Shown here: one piece after another, positions 16,152-24,696 of the stretch
Layout of the letters: the number at the start of each line of letters is the position of its first letter
How positions within the stretch are numbered: the stretch's first letter is position 1
Assembly: GCF_019263585.2 (NCBI RefSeq)
Contig: NZ_JADQDF010000001.1
Coordinates: 3,410,001 to 3,474,000 of the forward strand
DNA from: Pseudonocardia oceani
Lineage (GTDB): Bacteria; Actinomycetota; Actinomycetes; Mycobacteriales; Pseudonocardiaceae
Direction of reading: 5' to 3'
Length of the DNA: 64,000 bases
Translations under genes and position numbers: made by a program
The notes under the pieces: generated by a model
Told to the model about the DNA's origin: nothing
The model's database searches: none
The model's input: the letters and a program-made list of their open reading frames with translations, nothing else

Positions 16152-17501
16152 CTGTCACCGCACCGGTCCGTCGCGCCGTCCGGCTGGGCCATCCGGTCGA
16201 TCCCCGGTCGGCTCGCGGCCCTGCTGATCGCGGTCGAGCTGCTCGCCGTGCTGGTCGTCGTCGACGGCGCGCTCTCCCCGCCGGACGTCACGGCGGCGCG
16301 GCTGTGGACGGTGGCCGGGCTCTCGCTCGCCGGGATCCTGCACACGGAGGCCGCGCTCAGCGTCGAGCGGCTGCGGCGGCGGGTCGACGAGACCCCGCAC
16401 CTGGACCTCAGCTCCGTCTGGACGTTCGCCGCCGCGCTGCTGCTCCCCGGGTGCATGGCCACGGCGGTCGTCCTGCTCGTCTACTCCCACCTCTACCTGC
16501 GGGCGTGGCGCCCGTCGGGGTTCCCGCCGTACCGGGTCGTGTTCAGCACGGCCACGGTGGTGCTCGCAGTGCACGCCGCGGCGGCCGTCGCCCGGCTCGC
16601 CGGGGACGCCGACCTGTTCCGCACGCCGGTCGGGCTCGCGGTCGTCGCGCTGGCGGTGGTGGCGTACGCGTCGGTCAACCTGCTGCTCGTGGTCGCGGCG
16701 ATCCGGATGACCGGGCCGCGCACGACCTGGCGCCGCGCCGTCGGCCACGGCGACGAGCTCCAGCTGGAGCTGGCCACGCTCGCGATGGGTGCGGTGCTCG
16801 CGGCCGCCGTCACCGTCTTCGGCGCCGAGTACGCGCTCCTCGCGCTGCCCCCGCTGGTCGTGCTGCACCGCACGGTGCTGGTCCGCCAGTTCGAGGTGGC
16901 CGCGAGCACCGACGCCAAGACCGGGCTGCTCAACGCCGTGGCCTGGCGGCTGCAGGCCGAGCGGGCGCTGCGGGCGGCCCGGCACGCCGAGGCGACCGTC
17001 GCGGTGCTGCTGCTCGACCTCGACCACTTCAAGCTCGTCAACGACCGCTACGGCCACCTCGCGGGCGACGAGGTGCTCACCGACATCGGGGCCGTGCTGC
17101 GCGCCGAGGTGCGCGACGAGGACGTCGTCGGGCGCTACGGCGGCGAGGAGTTCGTCGTTCTGCTGGCCTCCACCGAGGGCGAGGACCTGCGCACCACCGC
17201 CGGTGCGGTCGCCGACCGCATCCGCCGCCGCATCGACGAGATGCGCCCCGAGGTGTCCGGCCCGCGCGGCCCGGTCGTGCTCGACGACGTGTCGGTCTCG
17301 GTCGGCGTCGCCACGTTCCCGGCCGACGGCACCGACCTCGACCGGCTGCTCGAGGTCGCCGACGCCGCGCTCTACGCGGCCAAGGCCGCGGGTCGCAACC
17401 TGGTGCGGCACGGGCTGCACGCCTTCGAGGGGACGGGCGACGACGGCGTCGAGCCCGTCGACGGGGCCGTGAGCGACGGGCAACCGGTCCGCGGGTCCTG
17501 A
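16152..17501 (+). CDS. Membrane-anchored diguanylate cyclase (GGDEF)
   Basis: About 449 residues: six or so transmembrane segments (1-240) then a GGDEF domain (about 255-420). The active site is GRYGGEEFVVLL, the substrate loop DRYGHLAGDEVL, and an inhibitory I-site RDED sits five residues before GGEEF. It should make cyclic-di-GMP and be product-inhibited. Start is uncertain: CTG 16152 has a perfect AGGAGG 7 nt upstream (16139-16144) and gives a complete first TM helix, whereas the nearest GTG (16248) cuts into that helix. No GTG, ATG or TTG lies in frame between. Confidence 0.85.
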   Translation: MSPHRSVAPSGWAIRSIPGRLAALLIAVELLAVLVVVDGALSPPDVTAARLWTVAGLSLAGILHTEAALSVERLRRRVDETPHLDLSSVWTFAAALLLPGCMATAVVLLVYSHLYLRAWRPSGFPPYRVVFSTATVVLAVHAAAAVARLAGDADLFRTPVGLAVVALAVVAYASVNLLLVVAAIRMTGPRTTWRRAVGHGDELQLELATLAMGAVLAAAVTVFGAEYALLALPPLVVLHRTVLVRQFEVAASTDAKTGLLNAVAWRLQAERALRAARHAEATVAVLLLDLDHFKLVNDRYGHLAGDEVLTDIGAVLRAEVRDEDVVGRYGGEEFVVLLASTEGEDLRTTAGAVADRIRRRIDEMRPEVSGPRGPVVLDDVSVSVGVATFPADGTDLDRLLEVADAALYAAKAAGRNLVRHGLHAFEGTGDDGVEPVDGAVSDGQPVRGS

Positions 17502-17556
17502 CCGGGCGCGCGTGGCAGGATCGGCGGGGGCGCGGGCTGCGCCCGAGGAGGCGTCG

Positions 17557-18222
17557 GTGTCCGCCATGCGCAGCGGGGTGGGAGCGGCCGGATCCCGCCG
17601 GTCCGGCCGCCGCCCCGTCACGTCCCGGGTCGAGATCGAGCACATCGCGCTCGACCTGTTCACCCGCCGCGGCTTCGACCGCACCACCGTCGACGACATC
17701 GCCACCGCCGCGGGCATCGGCCGCCGCACCGTCTTCCGCTACTACGCCTCGAAGAACGACATCCCCTGGGGGGCGTTCGACGAGCAGCTCGACCGCATGC
17801 GCGCCACGTTCGCGGCGCTCCCGCCCGACGTCCCCGTGATGGACGGGGTCCGCGCCGCGGTGCTCGACTTCAACGAGGTCCACCCCGACGAGCAGCCCTG
17901 GCACCGCAGCCGGCTGCGGCTGATCCTCGGCACGCCCGCGCTGCAGGCGCACTCGACGCTGCGCTACGCGGCCTGGCGCCGGGTCGTCGCCGACTACGTG
18001 GCCGCGCGGCTCGGGGTGTCGCCCGACGACCTCGTGCCCCAGACGGTCGGGCACGCGAGCCTGGGCGTCGCCCTTGCCGCGTACGAGCGGTGGCTCGGCC
18101 ATGACGACGGGGAGTTGCGCGACCTGCTCGACACGGTGTTCCGCTCACTCGAACGGGGTCTCACCGGGCCGCTGCACGACGAGCCCCGGCCGGACGCGGA
18201 AGCGCACCGCCCGGGCCCGTAG
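17557..18222 (+). CDS. TetR family regulator, MftR-like
   Basis: 221 residues. N-terminal TetR helix-turn-helix (VEIEHIALDLFTRRGFDRTT, then TAAGIGRRTVFRYYASKND). The effector half has PWGAFDEQL, LDFNEVHPDEQPWHRSRL, LILGTPALQAHS and RRVVADYVAARLG, which match the mycofactocin-system regulator MftR. No mftA-F genes occur in the window, so it is an orphan copy here or a paralogue. Start GTG 17557 has GAGGAGG 5 nt upstream. Confidence 0.75.
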   Translation: MSAMRSGVGAAGSRRSGRRPVTSRVEIEHIALDLFTRRGFDRTTVDDIATAAGIGRRTVFRYYASKNDIPWGAFDEQLDRMRATFAALPPDVPVMDGVRAAVLDFNEVHPDEQPWHRSRLRLILGTPALQAHSTLRYAAWRRVVADYVAARLGVSPDDLVPQTVGHASLGVALAAYERWLGHDDGELRDLLDTVFRSLERGLTGPLHDEPRPDAEAHRPGP

Positions 18223-18259
18223 GACCTCGACCGGTGCGCCTCCTCGGCGGTGGCGGGGA

Positions 18260-19081
18260 TCAGCCGCCGAGCCCCGGGAGCGCGGGGGCGGGCAGGGCCG
18301 CGGCCGGGTCCGGCAGGGCGGGCAGGGCCGGGGCCGGGAGGTCCGGCGCGGGGAGGGCGGGCAGGTCGGCGGGCAGGTCGGCGGGCAGGGCCGGGGCGGG
18401 CAGGGCCGGGTCCGGCAGTGCGGGGAGTCCGGCGGCCGGGTCGGGCAGGGCGCCGGGAGCGGGCAGGGCCGGCGCGCCGGGGACCTCGTCGACCGGCGGG
18501 CAGCCGACCGGCAGACCCGTGGTGGGGTCGATCACCGTCGGGTCGATCGGCAGCGCGGCCGCCGGGTCGGCGGGCAGAGCGGGCAGGTCGGCCGGCAGGG
18601 CGGGGGCGTCGGCGGGGAGCGCGGGCAGCGCCGGCGCGGTCGCCGCCGGGTCGTCGACGCCCGGAGCTGCGGGAACGGGCGCGCAGGGGTCGGGCTCGGG
18701 CAGCTGCTCGCCCGCGGCGGGCAGGGCCGGCACGGCCGGCACAGCGGCGTCGGAGGGCAGGGCCGGCAGCGCCGCCACCGGGATCGCGGGGGCCACGGGC
18801 ACCGCCGGGAGACCGCCCGGGACGGGCACGAGCGCGGTGTCGACGGGCACGACCGGGACCACCGGGACGGCCGGGATGGTGCCGCCCAGCAGATCGGGCA
18901 GCAGGCCCTGCAGGGTGGACAGCACGCCGTTGAGCAGACCGCCCACCGGCGTCGGCGGGTCCGGTACGACCGGCACCACCTGTTGCGGCACCGCCGCGCT
19001 CGCGCCGCCCGCGCCGAGCACGGCGAGAGCGCCGCTCGCCGTCACGACGATGATCGTCTGAGCAATTCTCCGACCCCGCAC
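18260..19081 (-). CDS. Secreted PALPA-repeat low-complexity protein
   Basis: 273 residues. Signal peptide (IAQTIIVVTASGALAVLGAGGASA). The mature part starts with a short conventional segment (VGGLLNGVLSTLQGLLPDLLGG), then is almost entirely Ala, Pro, Leu, Val and Asp in units such as PALPA, PADLPALPA and PAVPALPA. Two Cys in the middle (DPCAPV, VGCPPV) could form a disulfide. No catalytic motif. It resembles wall-spanning Pro/Ala stalks or surface adhesin spacers. The repeat reading frame is maintained throughout, which supports real coding. Confidence 0.7.
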   Translation of the reverse strand: MRGRRIAQTIIVVTASGALAVLGAGGASAAVPQQVVPVVPDPPTPVGGLLNGVLSTLQGLLPDLLGGTIPAVPVVPVVPVDTALVPVPGGLPAVPVAPAIPVAALPALPSDAAVPAVPALPAAGEQLPEPDPCAPVPAAPGVDDPAATAPALPALPADAPALPADLPALPADPAAALPIDPTVIDPTTGLPVGCPPVDEVPGAPALPAPGALPDPAAGLPALPDPALPAPALPADLPADLPALPAPDLPAPALPALPDPAAALPAPALPGLGG

Positions 19082-19676
19082 TGGAGCCCTCCCCGATGTC
19101 GACGGTTCTGACGGGCGGAATGATGCGCGGGGCCCCCGGGCCGCACCAGGGTGCCGACGGCGCCGAGGGCCCCGCCACCGGCGTCCCGTGCGTCCGTTCC
19201 GTCACTCCTGCCGCCGCCGTGACCGCATCGGGGGACCCCGCCCGGGTGGTGACACGGTCCGGCGCGCCGGGCGTCACCGGAGTGGGTCCGGCCCGGCGTC
19301 CTGCGGGACCGCCGCGGTCACCCGTCGAGGTAGGAGTGGGCCGACGTCCCCCGAAAGATCAAGATCGTCACCCGCGGTAGGCGTGTCGGACCACTGATCT
19401 CACCGTGGGTGATGGGCGTCGTGCCTGGTCCGCGGGCTGCGGCGGACCCGCGGGACGATCTTCGGGAGCGCGTTCCGGGACCGCTCGGCGGCAGGGGCCC
19501 CGTGATAGGTTTCCGCGCGGTTGCAGTCGTGCCTTTCCCGCTCGTTGTGAAGCGTCCGTGGACAAGTCGACGGCGGGCTCCACGGGCGTCGCACGCTCGC
19601 CGTTCCCGTGTCCCGCCCCGCAGCCCCCGGTCTGCACAGTGCCGGCCGGGTCCGCTTCACGTGTGGGAGAACAGGT
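19082..19676. other. 595-bp intergenic region between divergent secreted-repeat and cold-shock genes
   Basis: No convincing gene. It must hold both divergent promoters and a long 5' leader for the cold-shock gene, as cold-shock mRNAs often have. I found no convincing riboswitch fold or palindromic operator by eye. Confidence 0.5.
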
Positions 19677-19880
19677 ATGCCGCAGGGCACCGTCAAGTGG
19701 TTCAACGCCGAGAAGGGCTTCGGCTTCATCGCGACCGACGACAACGGTCCGGACGTCTTCGTCCACTACTCGGCCATCCAGTCGGACGGGTTCCGGACGC
19801 TGGAGGAGAACCAGCGCGTCGACTTCGAGTCGAGCCAGGGCGCCAAGGGCCCGCAGGCCGACACGGTCCGCCCGATCTGA
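19677..19880 (+). CDS. cspA: Cold-shock domain protein
   Basis: 67-residue single cold-shock domain that binds single-stranded RNA/DNA. RNP1 is KGFGFI and RNP2 is VFVHYSAI; the N-terminus [15 protein letters not shown] is canonical. Start ATG 19677; the longer upstream frame is leader. The gene is monocistronic, ending in a hairpin. Confidence 0.95.
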   Translation: MPQGTVKWFNAEKGFGFIATDDNGPDVFVHYSAIQSDGFRTLEENQRVDFESSQGAKGPQADTVRPI

Positions 19881-19898
19881 GGTCCCCCCGGACCTGAC

Positions 19899-19937
19899 CC
19901 GGTGCCGGCGATCCCTCCGCGGGGTCGCCGGCACCGG
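19899..19937. terminator. Bidirectional hairpin terminator
   Basis: 13-bp perfect stem CCGGTGCCGGCGA / TCGCCGGCACCGG with a 13-nt loop, between the convergent cold-shock and epimerase genes. Confidence 0.65.
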
Positions 19938-19942
19938 CGTGG

Positions 19943-20863
19943 TCAGGGCGTGCCGGTCAGCGTGCCGGTCCAGGCCGCGGTGAGTGCGAGCCCCTCGTCG
20001 ACGCCGCGCGGGGCGAACCCCAGCGCCCGTGCGCCCCGGTCGTCGACGTGCACCGGCGGGAAGTGCCCGTAGACCTCCGAGCGCCGCGCGAACGTCCCCG
20101 CGTCCTCGCCCAGCGCCGACCCGGGCGGCAGCACCCGCACCCGGGCCCCGCCGACGTGCGCGGCGAACGCGTGCAGCACGTGCCCGAACCTCGCCGTGCC
20201 CCCGCACAGCAGGTAGCGCCGCCCCGGCTCGCCGTGCTCGAGCGCGAGCAGGTGCCCGAGCGCCGCGTCCTCGGCGAGCACCCAGCCCACCGTCGCGTCG
20301 ACGACGGCCGGGACCTCACCGCGCGCGGCCGCGAGGAACAGCCCGTTGTAGGAGTGCGGGCCCAGCGGGCTCGGCCCGAAGACGCTGACCGGGTTGACGA
20401 CCATCGCCTCGATCCCCGGGGCCGCCAGGACGACCCGCTCGGCCTCGGCCTTGCTCAGCGAGTAGGCGTCGGTGAGCGCGGGCGGGCCGACCGGTTCCTC
20501 GGCGAGGAGCCCGTCGGCGTCCATGATCGCCGCGCTGCTGCTGGTGTAGACGAACCGCGGCACGCCCGCGGCCGTCGCGGCGGACAGCACGGCCCGGGTG
20601 CCGTCGACGTTGGCGCGCCGCGTCTCCTCCGCCGAGTGCCCGACCGAGCCGGCCAGGTGCAGCACGCCGGTGCAGCCCCGGGCGGCCCGCGTCAGCGCGT
20701 CGACGTCGCCCAGGTCGGCCACGGCCACCTCCACCCCGGCGGGCAGCAGGGCCCGCGCGCGGTCGGCGTCGCGGACGGCCGCCCGCACCGCCAGGCCCCG
20801 GCGCACGGCCAGCTCGACGAGCGCACTGCCCAGGTACCCGGTCGCACCGGTCACCAGCATCAT
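19943..20863 (-). CDS. NAD-dependent epimerase/dehydratase (extended SDR)
   Basis: 306 residues. Rossmann motif GATGYLG at the N-terminus, VADLGDVDAL as the cofactor-acidic position, and the catalytic YSLSK (Tyr-X3-Lys). It belongs to the nucleotide-sugar epimerase / dihydroflavonol-reductase-like extended SDRs; the substrate is unknown. Start is ATG 20863 (MMLVTGATGYLG); the frame extension to 21028 is GC-rich read-through. Confidence 0.85.
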   Translation of the reverse strand: MMLVTGATGYLGSALVELAVRRGLAVRAAVRDADRARALLPAGVEVAVADLGDVDALTRAARGCTGVLHLAGSVGHSAEETRRANVDGTRAVLSAATAAGVPRFVYTSSSAAIMDADGLLAEEPVGPPALTDAYSLSKAEAERVVLAAPGIEAMVVNPVSVFGPSPLGPHSYNGLFLAAARGEVPAVVDATVGWVLAEDAALGHLLALEHGEPGRRYLLCGGTARFGHVLHAFAAHVGGARVRVLPPGSALGEDAGTFARRSEVYGHFPPVHVDDRGARALGFAPRGVDEGLALTAAWTGTLTGTP

Positions 20864-21118
20864 GGCGCCATCGTGGCAGCCGCTGGCCGACGGCGGCCGC
20901 ACGGCGACCGGCCCGCCCTCCGAACGGAGTAGCCGTCGGCCCGCCGACCTGGACCGGTCGCCCGCTGCTCCCTCGCCGCCCGTCGTCGCCCGACGGTGTC
21001 GCGCCCCGCTCGTCCCGGAGTCACGCACGGTCGCCGAACGGGGGCTCCAGGTGCGTCTCCTGCCGGTCGACGGTGGTGTTGAGTGTCACAGGAAGACGAC
21101 GACGCAGGGGAGCGAGAC

Positions 21119-21637
21119 ATGTCGGGCTGGGACAGCTACCGCACGGTCCACGGTGCGGAGCTGCGCGCGGCGGCGCGGGAGTTCACGGTGCACGGATGGC
21201 CGGTGATCGAGGAGTCGCCCACGGAGCTGCGCCTGGTCACGGGCGTCACGCTCGACGTGCTGGAGGTGCCGGCGGTCATCGGCCGCGGCGTCTGCGCCCA
21301 GCTGCGGGCCGTCGACATGGTGGTCCCGGTGGCGGGCACGCCCACCGGTTCGTGGTGGTACCCGGTGACGGCGGGGGCCGTCCTGCCCGCCGACCTGCTG
21401 GCGACCGAGGGGATCGTCCTGCACACCGCGGGTGCCACGGTGCTCGCGCCGCCGTCGCAGGTGCCCGACGGCTGGGTGCACTGGCGGGTGTCGCCGGCGC
21501 TCACCGGCTACCGCGTCCCGTCCGCAGACCTGATCGTCTCCGCCGCGGCCGGCAGCGCCCGGTGGCGGTCCGACCGCGAGAGGCATCCGGGCGCCCAGCG
21601 GCCCGCCGCTGCCGTCGCAGCCGGGATGCGGTCCTAG
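21119..21637 (+). CDS. Conserved actinobacterial protein, possible Prim-Pol-like domain
   Basis: 172 residues. An N-terminal helix and strand (AAAREFTVHGWPVIEE) followed by alternating strands and short motifs such as TPTGSWWYPVTAG, HTAGATVLAPPSQVPDGWVHW and ALTGYRVPSADLI. This layout resembles the short Prim-Pol-like proteins annotated in actinobacteria, but no catalytic acidic pair is evident, so a primase role is doubtful. Start ATG 21119 has GGAG 6 nt upstream; GTG 21083 is the alternative. Confidence 0.55.
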   Translation: MSGWDSYRTVHGAELRAAAREFTVHGWPVIEESPTELRLVTGVTLDVLEVPAVIGRGVCAQLRAVDMVVPVAGTPTGSWWYPVTAGAVLPADLLATEGIVLHTAGATVLAPPSQVPDGWVHWRVSPALTGYRVPSADLIVSAAAGSARWRSDRERHPGAQRPAAAVAAGMRS

Positions 21638-21770
21638 CCGACCGCGAGCCGGACCGGCACGGTCCCGCTGCCGCGGCTCGTCGAGCCGCGCCCGGACCGC
21701 CGAGCATCCGGCGAGGTGCGGCGCCCGGAGGGGGCACTTCTCCCTCCCGGCGCAGCCGCACCCCGAACTC

Positions 21771-21806
21771 TGGCCGGGGCCGGTGGATCACCATCGGCCC
21801 CGGCCA
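21771..21806. terminator. Hairpin, probable terminator
   Basis: TGGCCGGGGCCG and CGGCCCCGGCCA form a 12-bp stem around a 12-nt loop, downstream of the 172-residue gene and about 115 bp before the DUF445 gene. Confidence 0.45.
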
Positions 21807-21920
21807 TGACCAGGACGCGATGGTGCCCCCCGGGGGCATGGGGGCAACACGTCCTCGGGGGGCACCGACCGGATCGCGTCCGGTCACGCAGGGGTTCGCG
21901 CGCGCGGGCACTATGGGTTC

Positions 21921-23252
21921 GTGCAGACCCCGCAGAACACCCGAACGGCGGCATCCGTGCCCCGTTCCCGGCCGGTGGTGGAGGTCGGGCTCGGGATCGG
22001 GTCGATGGACCCGGCCACGAAGGCCCGCGACCTCCGCAGGATGAAGTCGCTGGCCACCGGCCTGCTGCTGGTGGCGGCGCTGGTCTTCCTCGCGTCGCGC
22101 TGGTGGGAGTCGGCCGACGGCCCGACGTGGATCAGCTACGTCCGCGCCACCGCCGAGGCCGCGATGGTCGGCGCGCTGGCCGACTGGTTCGCCGTCACCG
22201 CGCTGTTCCGGCGCCCGCTCGGGCTCCCGATCCCGCACACGGCGATCATCCCGACCAAGAAGGACATGATCGGCGACAGTCTCGGCGACTTCGTCGGCGA
22301 GAACTTCCTGTCCGAGGCCGTGGTGCGCGACAAGCTCGCGCGCGTCGAGGTCTCGCAGCGCGTCGGTGCGTGGATCGGCCAGCCGGCCAACGCCGACCGC
22401 GTCACCGCCGAGCTCGCCACGGCGGCCCGCGGCGTCGTCACCGTCCTGCGCGACGAGGACGTGCAGGAGGTCATCGACCAGGTGCTCGTGCGCAAGCTGA
22501 TGGAGCGCCCGGTCGGCCCGCCGCTGGGCACGGTGCTCGAGGGGATCCTGTCGGACCAGTCGCACCACCGGCTCGTCGACCTCGTCATCGACCGCGCCTA
22601 CGACTGGGTGTCGCAGAACCAGGAGATGGTGCTGCGGGTGGTGCACGAGCGCGCGCCGTCGTGGTCGCCCCGGTTCGTCGACGACATGATCGCCGACCGC
22701 GTGTTCCTGGAGGTCCAGACGTTCGCGTGGGCGGTGAAGACCGACCCGCAGCACCCGCTGCGCCTGGCCGTCGACCGCTACCTCGACGAGTTCGCCGCCG
22801 ACCTGCAGAGCGACCCCGAGACCATCGAGCGCGCCGAGAAGATCAAGCAGCAGATCGTCGGGCACCCCGACGTGCAGAAGTTCATCGGCGGCGCGTGGGG
22901 CGTCGTCAAGGGGCTGATCCTCGACGCCGCCGCCGACCCGTCGAGCGCGCTGCGGGTGCGCGTGCGCGACGGGCTGCTCTCGCTGGGACAGCGCCTGTCG
23001 TCCGACGACGCGCTGCGCGCCAAGCTCGACGGCTGGCTCGCCGACGCCGCCGGCTACGTCGTGCGGCACTACCGCGCCGAGATCACCACGCTGATCACCG
23101 ACACCGTCTCGCGATGGGACGCCGAGGAGACCAGCCGCAAGGTCGAGCTCCAGGTCGGGCGCGACCTGCAGTTCATCCGCATCAACGGCACGGTCGTCGG
23201 CGCGCTGGCGGGTCTGGCCATCTACGCGGTGAGCCAGGTGCTGTTCGGCTGA
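21921..23252 (+). CDS. DUF445 family membrane protein
   Basis: 443 residues. N-terminal TM helix (SLATGLLLVAALVFLASRWW), a conserved block YVRATAEAAMVGALADWFAVTALFRRPLGLPIPHTAII typical of DUF445/YjiN (quoted here only as a family marker; first residues YVRATAEAAMVG), a long helical cytoplasmic region, and a C-terminal TM segment (GTVVGALAGLAIYAVSQVLF). Function is unknown; family members are thought to be membrane-tethered coiled-coil proteins. Start GTG 21921. Confidence 0.85.
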   Translation: MQTPQNTRTAASVPRSRPVVEVGLGIGSMDPATKARDLRRMKSLATGLLLVAALVFLASRWWESADGPTWISYVRATAEAAMVGALADWFAVTALFRRPLGLPIPHTAIIPTKKDMIGDSLGDFVGENFLSEAVVRDKLARVEVSQRVGAWIGQPANADRVTAELATAARGVVTVLRDEDVQEVIDQVLVRKLMERPVGPPLGTVLEGILSDQSHHRLVDLVIDRAYDWVSQNQEMVLRVVHERAPSWSPRFVDDMIADRVFLEVQTFAWAVKTDPQHPLRLAVDRYLDEFAADLQSDPETIERAEKIKQQIVGHPDVQKFIGGAWGVVKGLILDAAADPSSALRVRVRDGLLSLGQRLSSDDALRAKLDGWLADAAGYVVRHYRAEITTLITDTVSRWDAEETSRKVELQVGRDLQFIRINGTVVGALAGLAIYAVSQVLFG

Positions 23253-23275
23253 GGGGGCGCCCCACCCCGCGGTGG

Positions 23276-23322
23276 GCGAACGGCACTCCCGCCCAGCCGG
23301 GCTGGGTGAGAGTGCCGTTCGC
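23276..23322. terminator. Intergenic hairpin, copy 1 of a shared element
   Basis: Outer arms GCGAACGGCACTC and GAGTGCCGTTCGC pair perfectly, with an inner CCCAGCC/GGCTGGG stem. It lies 23 bp after DUF445 and before convergent crcB. The outer arm GCGAACGGCACT recurs exactly in the hairpin after lon. Confidence 0.65.
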
Positions 23323-23340
23323 TCGGGGGATGGCGCGGGC

Positions 23341-23697
23341 TCAGGCCCCGAGCGCCGCACCCAGCGCCAGGCCGACGCCCGCCGCGGCCAGCCCGGCCAC
23401 CACCGAGCCGACGGCGTTGAGCGCCGCCGCGGCCCGCCGCCCGTCGCGCCCGAGCACCACCGTCTCCCAGCCGAACGTCGAGTAGGTGGTGAGCGCTCCG
23501 CAGAAGCCGGTGCCCACCAGCGCCAGCACCTCCGGCGGCGCCGCGGCCCCGACCACCACGCCGAGCACGAGCGACCCGGCGACGTTGACGGCGAAGGTGC
23601 CCCACGGCGCTCCGAACCGGGCCTGCACCGCGCGGTCGACGGCGTAGCGCAGTGGTGCCCCGACCGCCGCACCGAGGACGACGAGCAGCGCGGTCAC
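23341..23697 (-). CDS. crcB: Fluoride channel subunit FluC/CrcB (second gene)
   Basis: 118-residue four-helix Fluc protein exporting fluoride. The family markers are APLRYAVDR, NVAGSLVLG and the central GFCGALTTYSTFGWE carrying the Phe-box and Na+ site. Start GTG 23697 overlaps the stop of the upstream crcB by 4 bp. Paired crcB genes of Gram-positives can form heterodimeric channels with the two halves in antiparallel orientation. Confidence 0.9.
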   Translation of the reverse strand: MTALLVVLGAAVGAPLRYAVDRAVQARFGAPWGTFAVNVAGSLVLGVVVGAAAPPEVLALVGTGFCGALTTYSTFGWETVVLGRDGRRAAAALNAVGSVVAGLAAAGVGLALGAALGA

Positions 23698-24149
23698 CGC
23701 GGCACCCCCGCGGCCGCGCGGGCGAGGCGGGCGCCGAGCCAGGTGGCGGCGAGCGCCGCGATCAGCGTCCCGAGCAGGTAGGCCGCGGCGACGGCGGGGC
23801 GGCCCGCGCCCAGCAGGGTGTGGACGTCGACCGCGTAGGTGGAGAACGTCGTGAACCCGCCGAGCACGCCGGTGGCCAGGAACGGGCGGGCCAGCGGGTG
23901 CGCCGTCACGACCTCGGTGAGCACCACCAGCAGCGCGCCGATGACCAGGCACCCGGCGACGTTGACGCCGAACGTGGCGAGCGGGAACGCCGCCGGTGCG
24001 GCCGGCAGGGCCAGGCCCGCACCCCAGCGCGCGAGCGCCCCGAGCGCGCCCCCGACGGCGACGGCGCCCAGTGCGGGGGCCTGGCCGGTCGGTGCAGGGG
24101 GCACGCGGGGAACGTACGCGCGTGCCGTCGTGGGTGTGGTGAGGGCCAC
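23694..24149 (-). CDS. crcB: Fluoride channel subunit FluC/CrcB (first gene)
   Basis: 151 residues, four TM helices. Markers: GGALGALARWG, GVNVAGCLVIG, GVLGGFTTFSTYAVD. The first 25 residues are Pro/Thr-rich and not part of the core, so the true start may be a downstream GTG. It is translationally coupled to the second crcB. No fluoride riboswitch is recognisable upstream. Confidence 0.88.
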   Translation of the reverse strand: MALTTPTTARAYVPRVPPAPTGQAPALGAVAVGGALGALARWGAGLALPAAPAAFPLATFGVNVAGCLVIGALLVVLTEVVTAHPLARPFLATGVLGGFTTFSTYAVDVHTLLGAGRPAVAAAYLLGTLIAALAATWLGARLARAAAGVPR

Positions 24150-24229
24150 GCCACCTGCGCAAGCAGTGTGCTTGCAACTGCTAGCAGTGGCGGGTAGCGT
24201 CGCTTGCGACAGGGACGGAGGTGAACGGG

Positions 24230-24691
24230 ATGAGCAGTGACGACAAGCAGGATCGGTCCACCGAGCGGGTGGGCCAGGTCGTCGAGCAGGTCGGCCATGT
24301 GGTCGAGCACGCCGGTCACGCCGTCGGTCAGACCGTCGAGGGGATCGGGTCGTACATCCGGAGCCAGCGCGAGCTGGCCGATGTCTCGCTCCGACAGCTC
24401 GCGCGGACGGCCGGAGTCAGCAACCCCTACCTCAGCCAGATCGAGCGGGGCCTGCGCAAGCCGTCGGCCGAGATCCTCCAGCAGATCGCGAAGGGTCTCC
24501 GCATCTCCGCGGAGGCGCTCTACGTGAGAGCCGGGATCCTCGACGAACGCCCGGCGAGCGTCGTCACCGACGCCGTGCTCGCCGATCCGACCCTGACGGA
24601 GCGCCAGAAGCAGGTGCTCCTCGACATCTACGCCACGTTCCGCCGGGAGAACGACGCCGCCGTCGACCCCCGACCCACAGACAAGGAGTGA
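24230..24691 (+). CDS. XRE-type helix-turn-helix regulator (Rv0474-like)
   Basis: 153 residues. The N-terminal 45 residues are helical and polar (VGQVVEQVGHVVEHAGHAVG), then a classic XRE domain: QRELADVSLRQLARTAGVSN, PYLSQIERGLRKPSAEIL. Start ATG 24230 has GGAGG about 10 nt upstream. It is followed within a few bases by an hbhA homologue and then DUF2516, the same order as Rv0474-Rv0475-Rv0476 in M. tuberculosis. It probably regulates this operon. Confidence 0.85.
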   Translation: MSSDDKQDRSTERVGQVVEQVGHVVEHAGHAVGQTVEGIGSYIRSQRELADVSLRQLARTAGVSNPYLSQIERGLRKPSAEILQQIAKGLRISAEALYVRAGILDERPASVVTDAVLADPTLTERQKQVLLDIYATFRRENDAAVDPRPTDKE

Positions 24692-24696
24692 CCACC

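Noticed and set aside
19082..19676. Possible cyclic-di-AMP or other riboswitch before the PALPA gene or the cold-shock gene
   Set aside because: I could not match conserved riboswitch motifs on either strand; a covariance-model search would decide.
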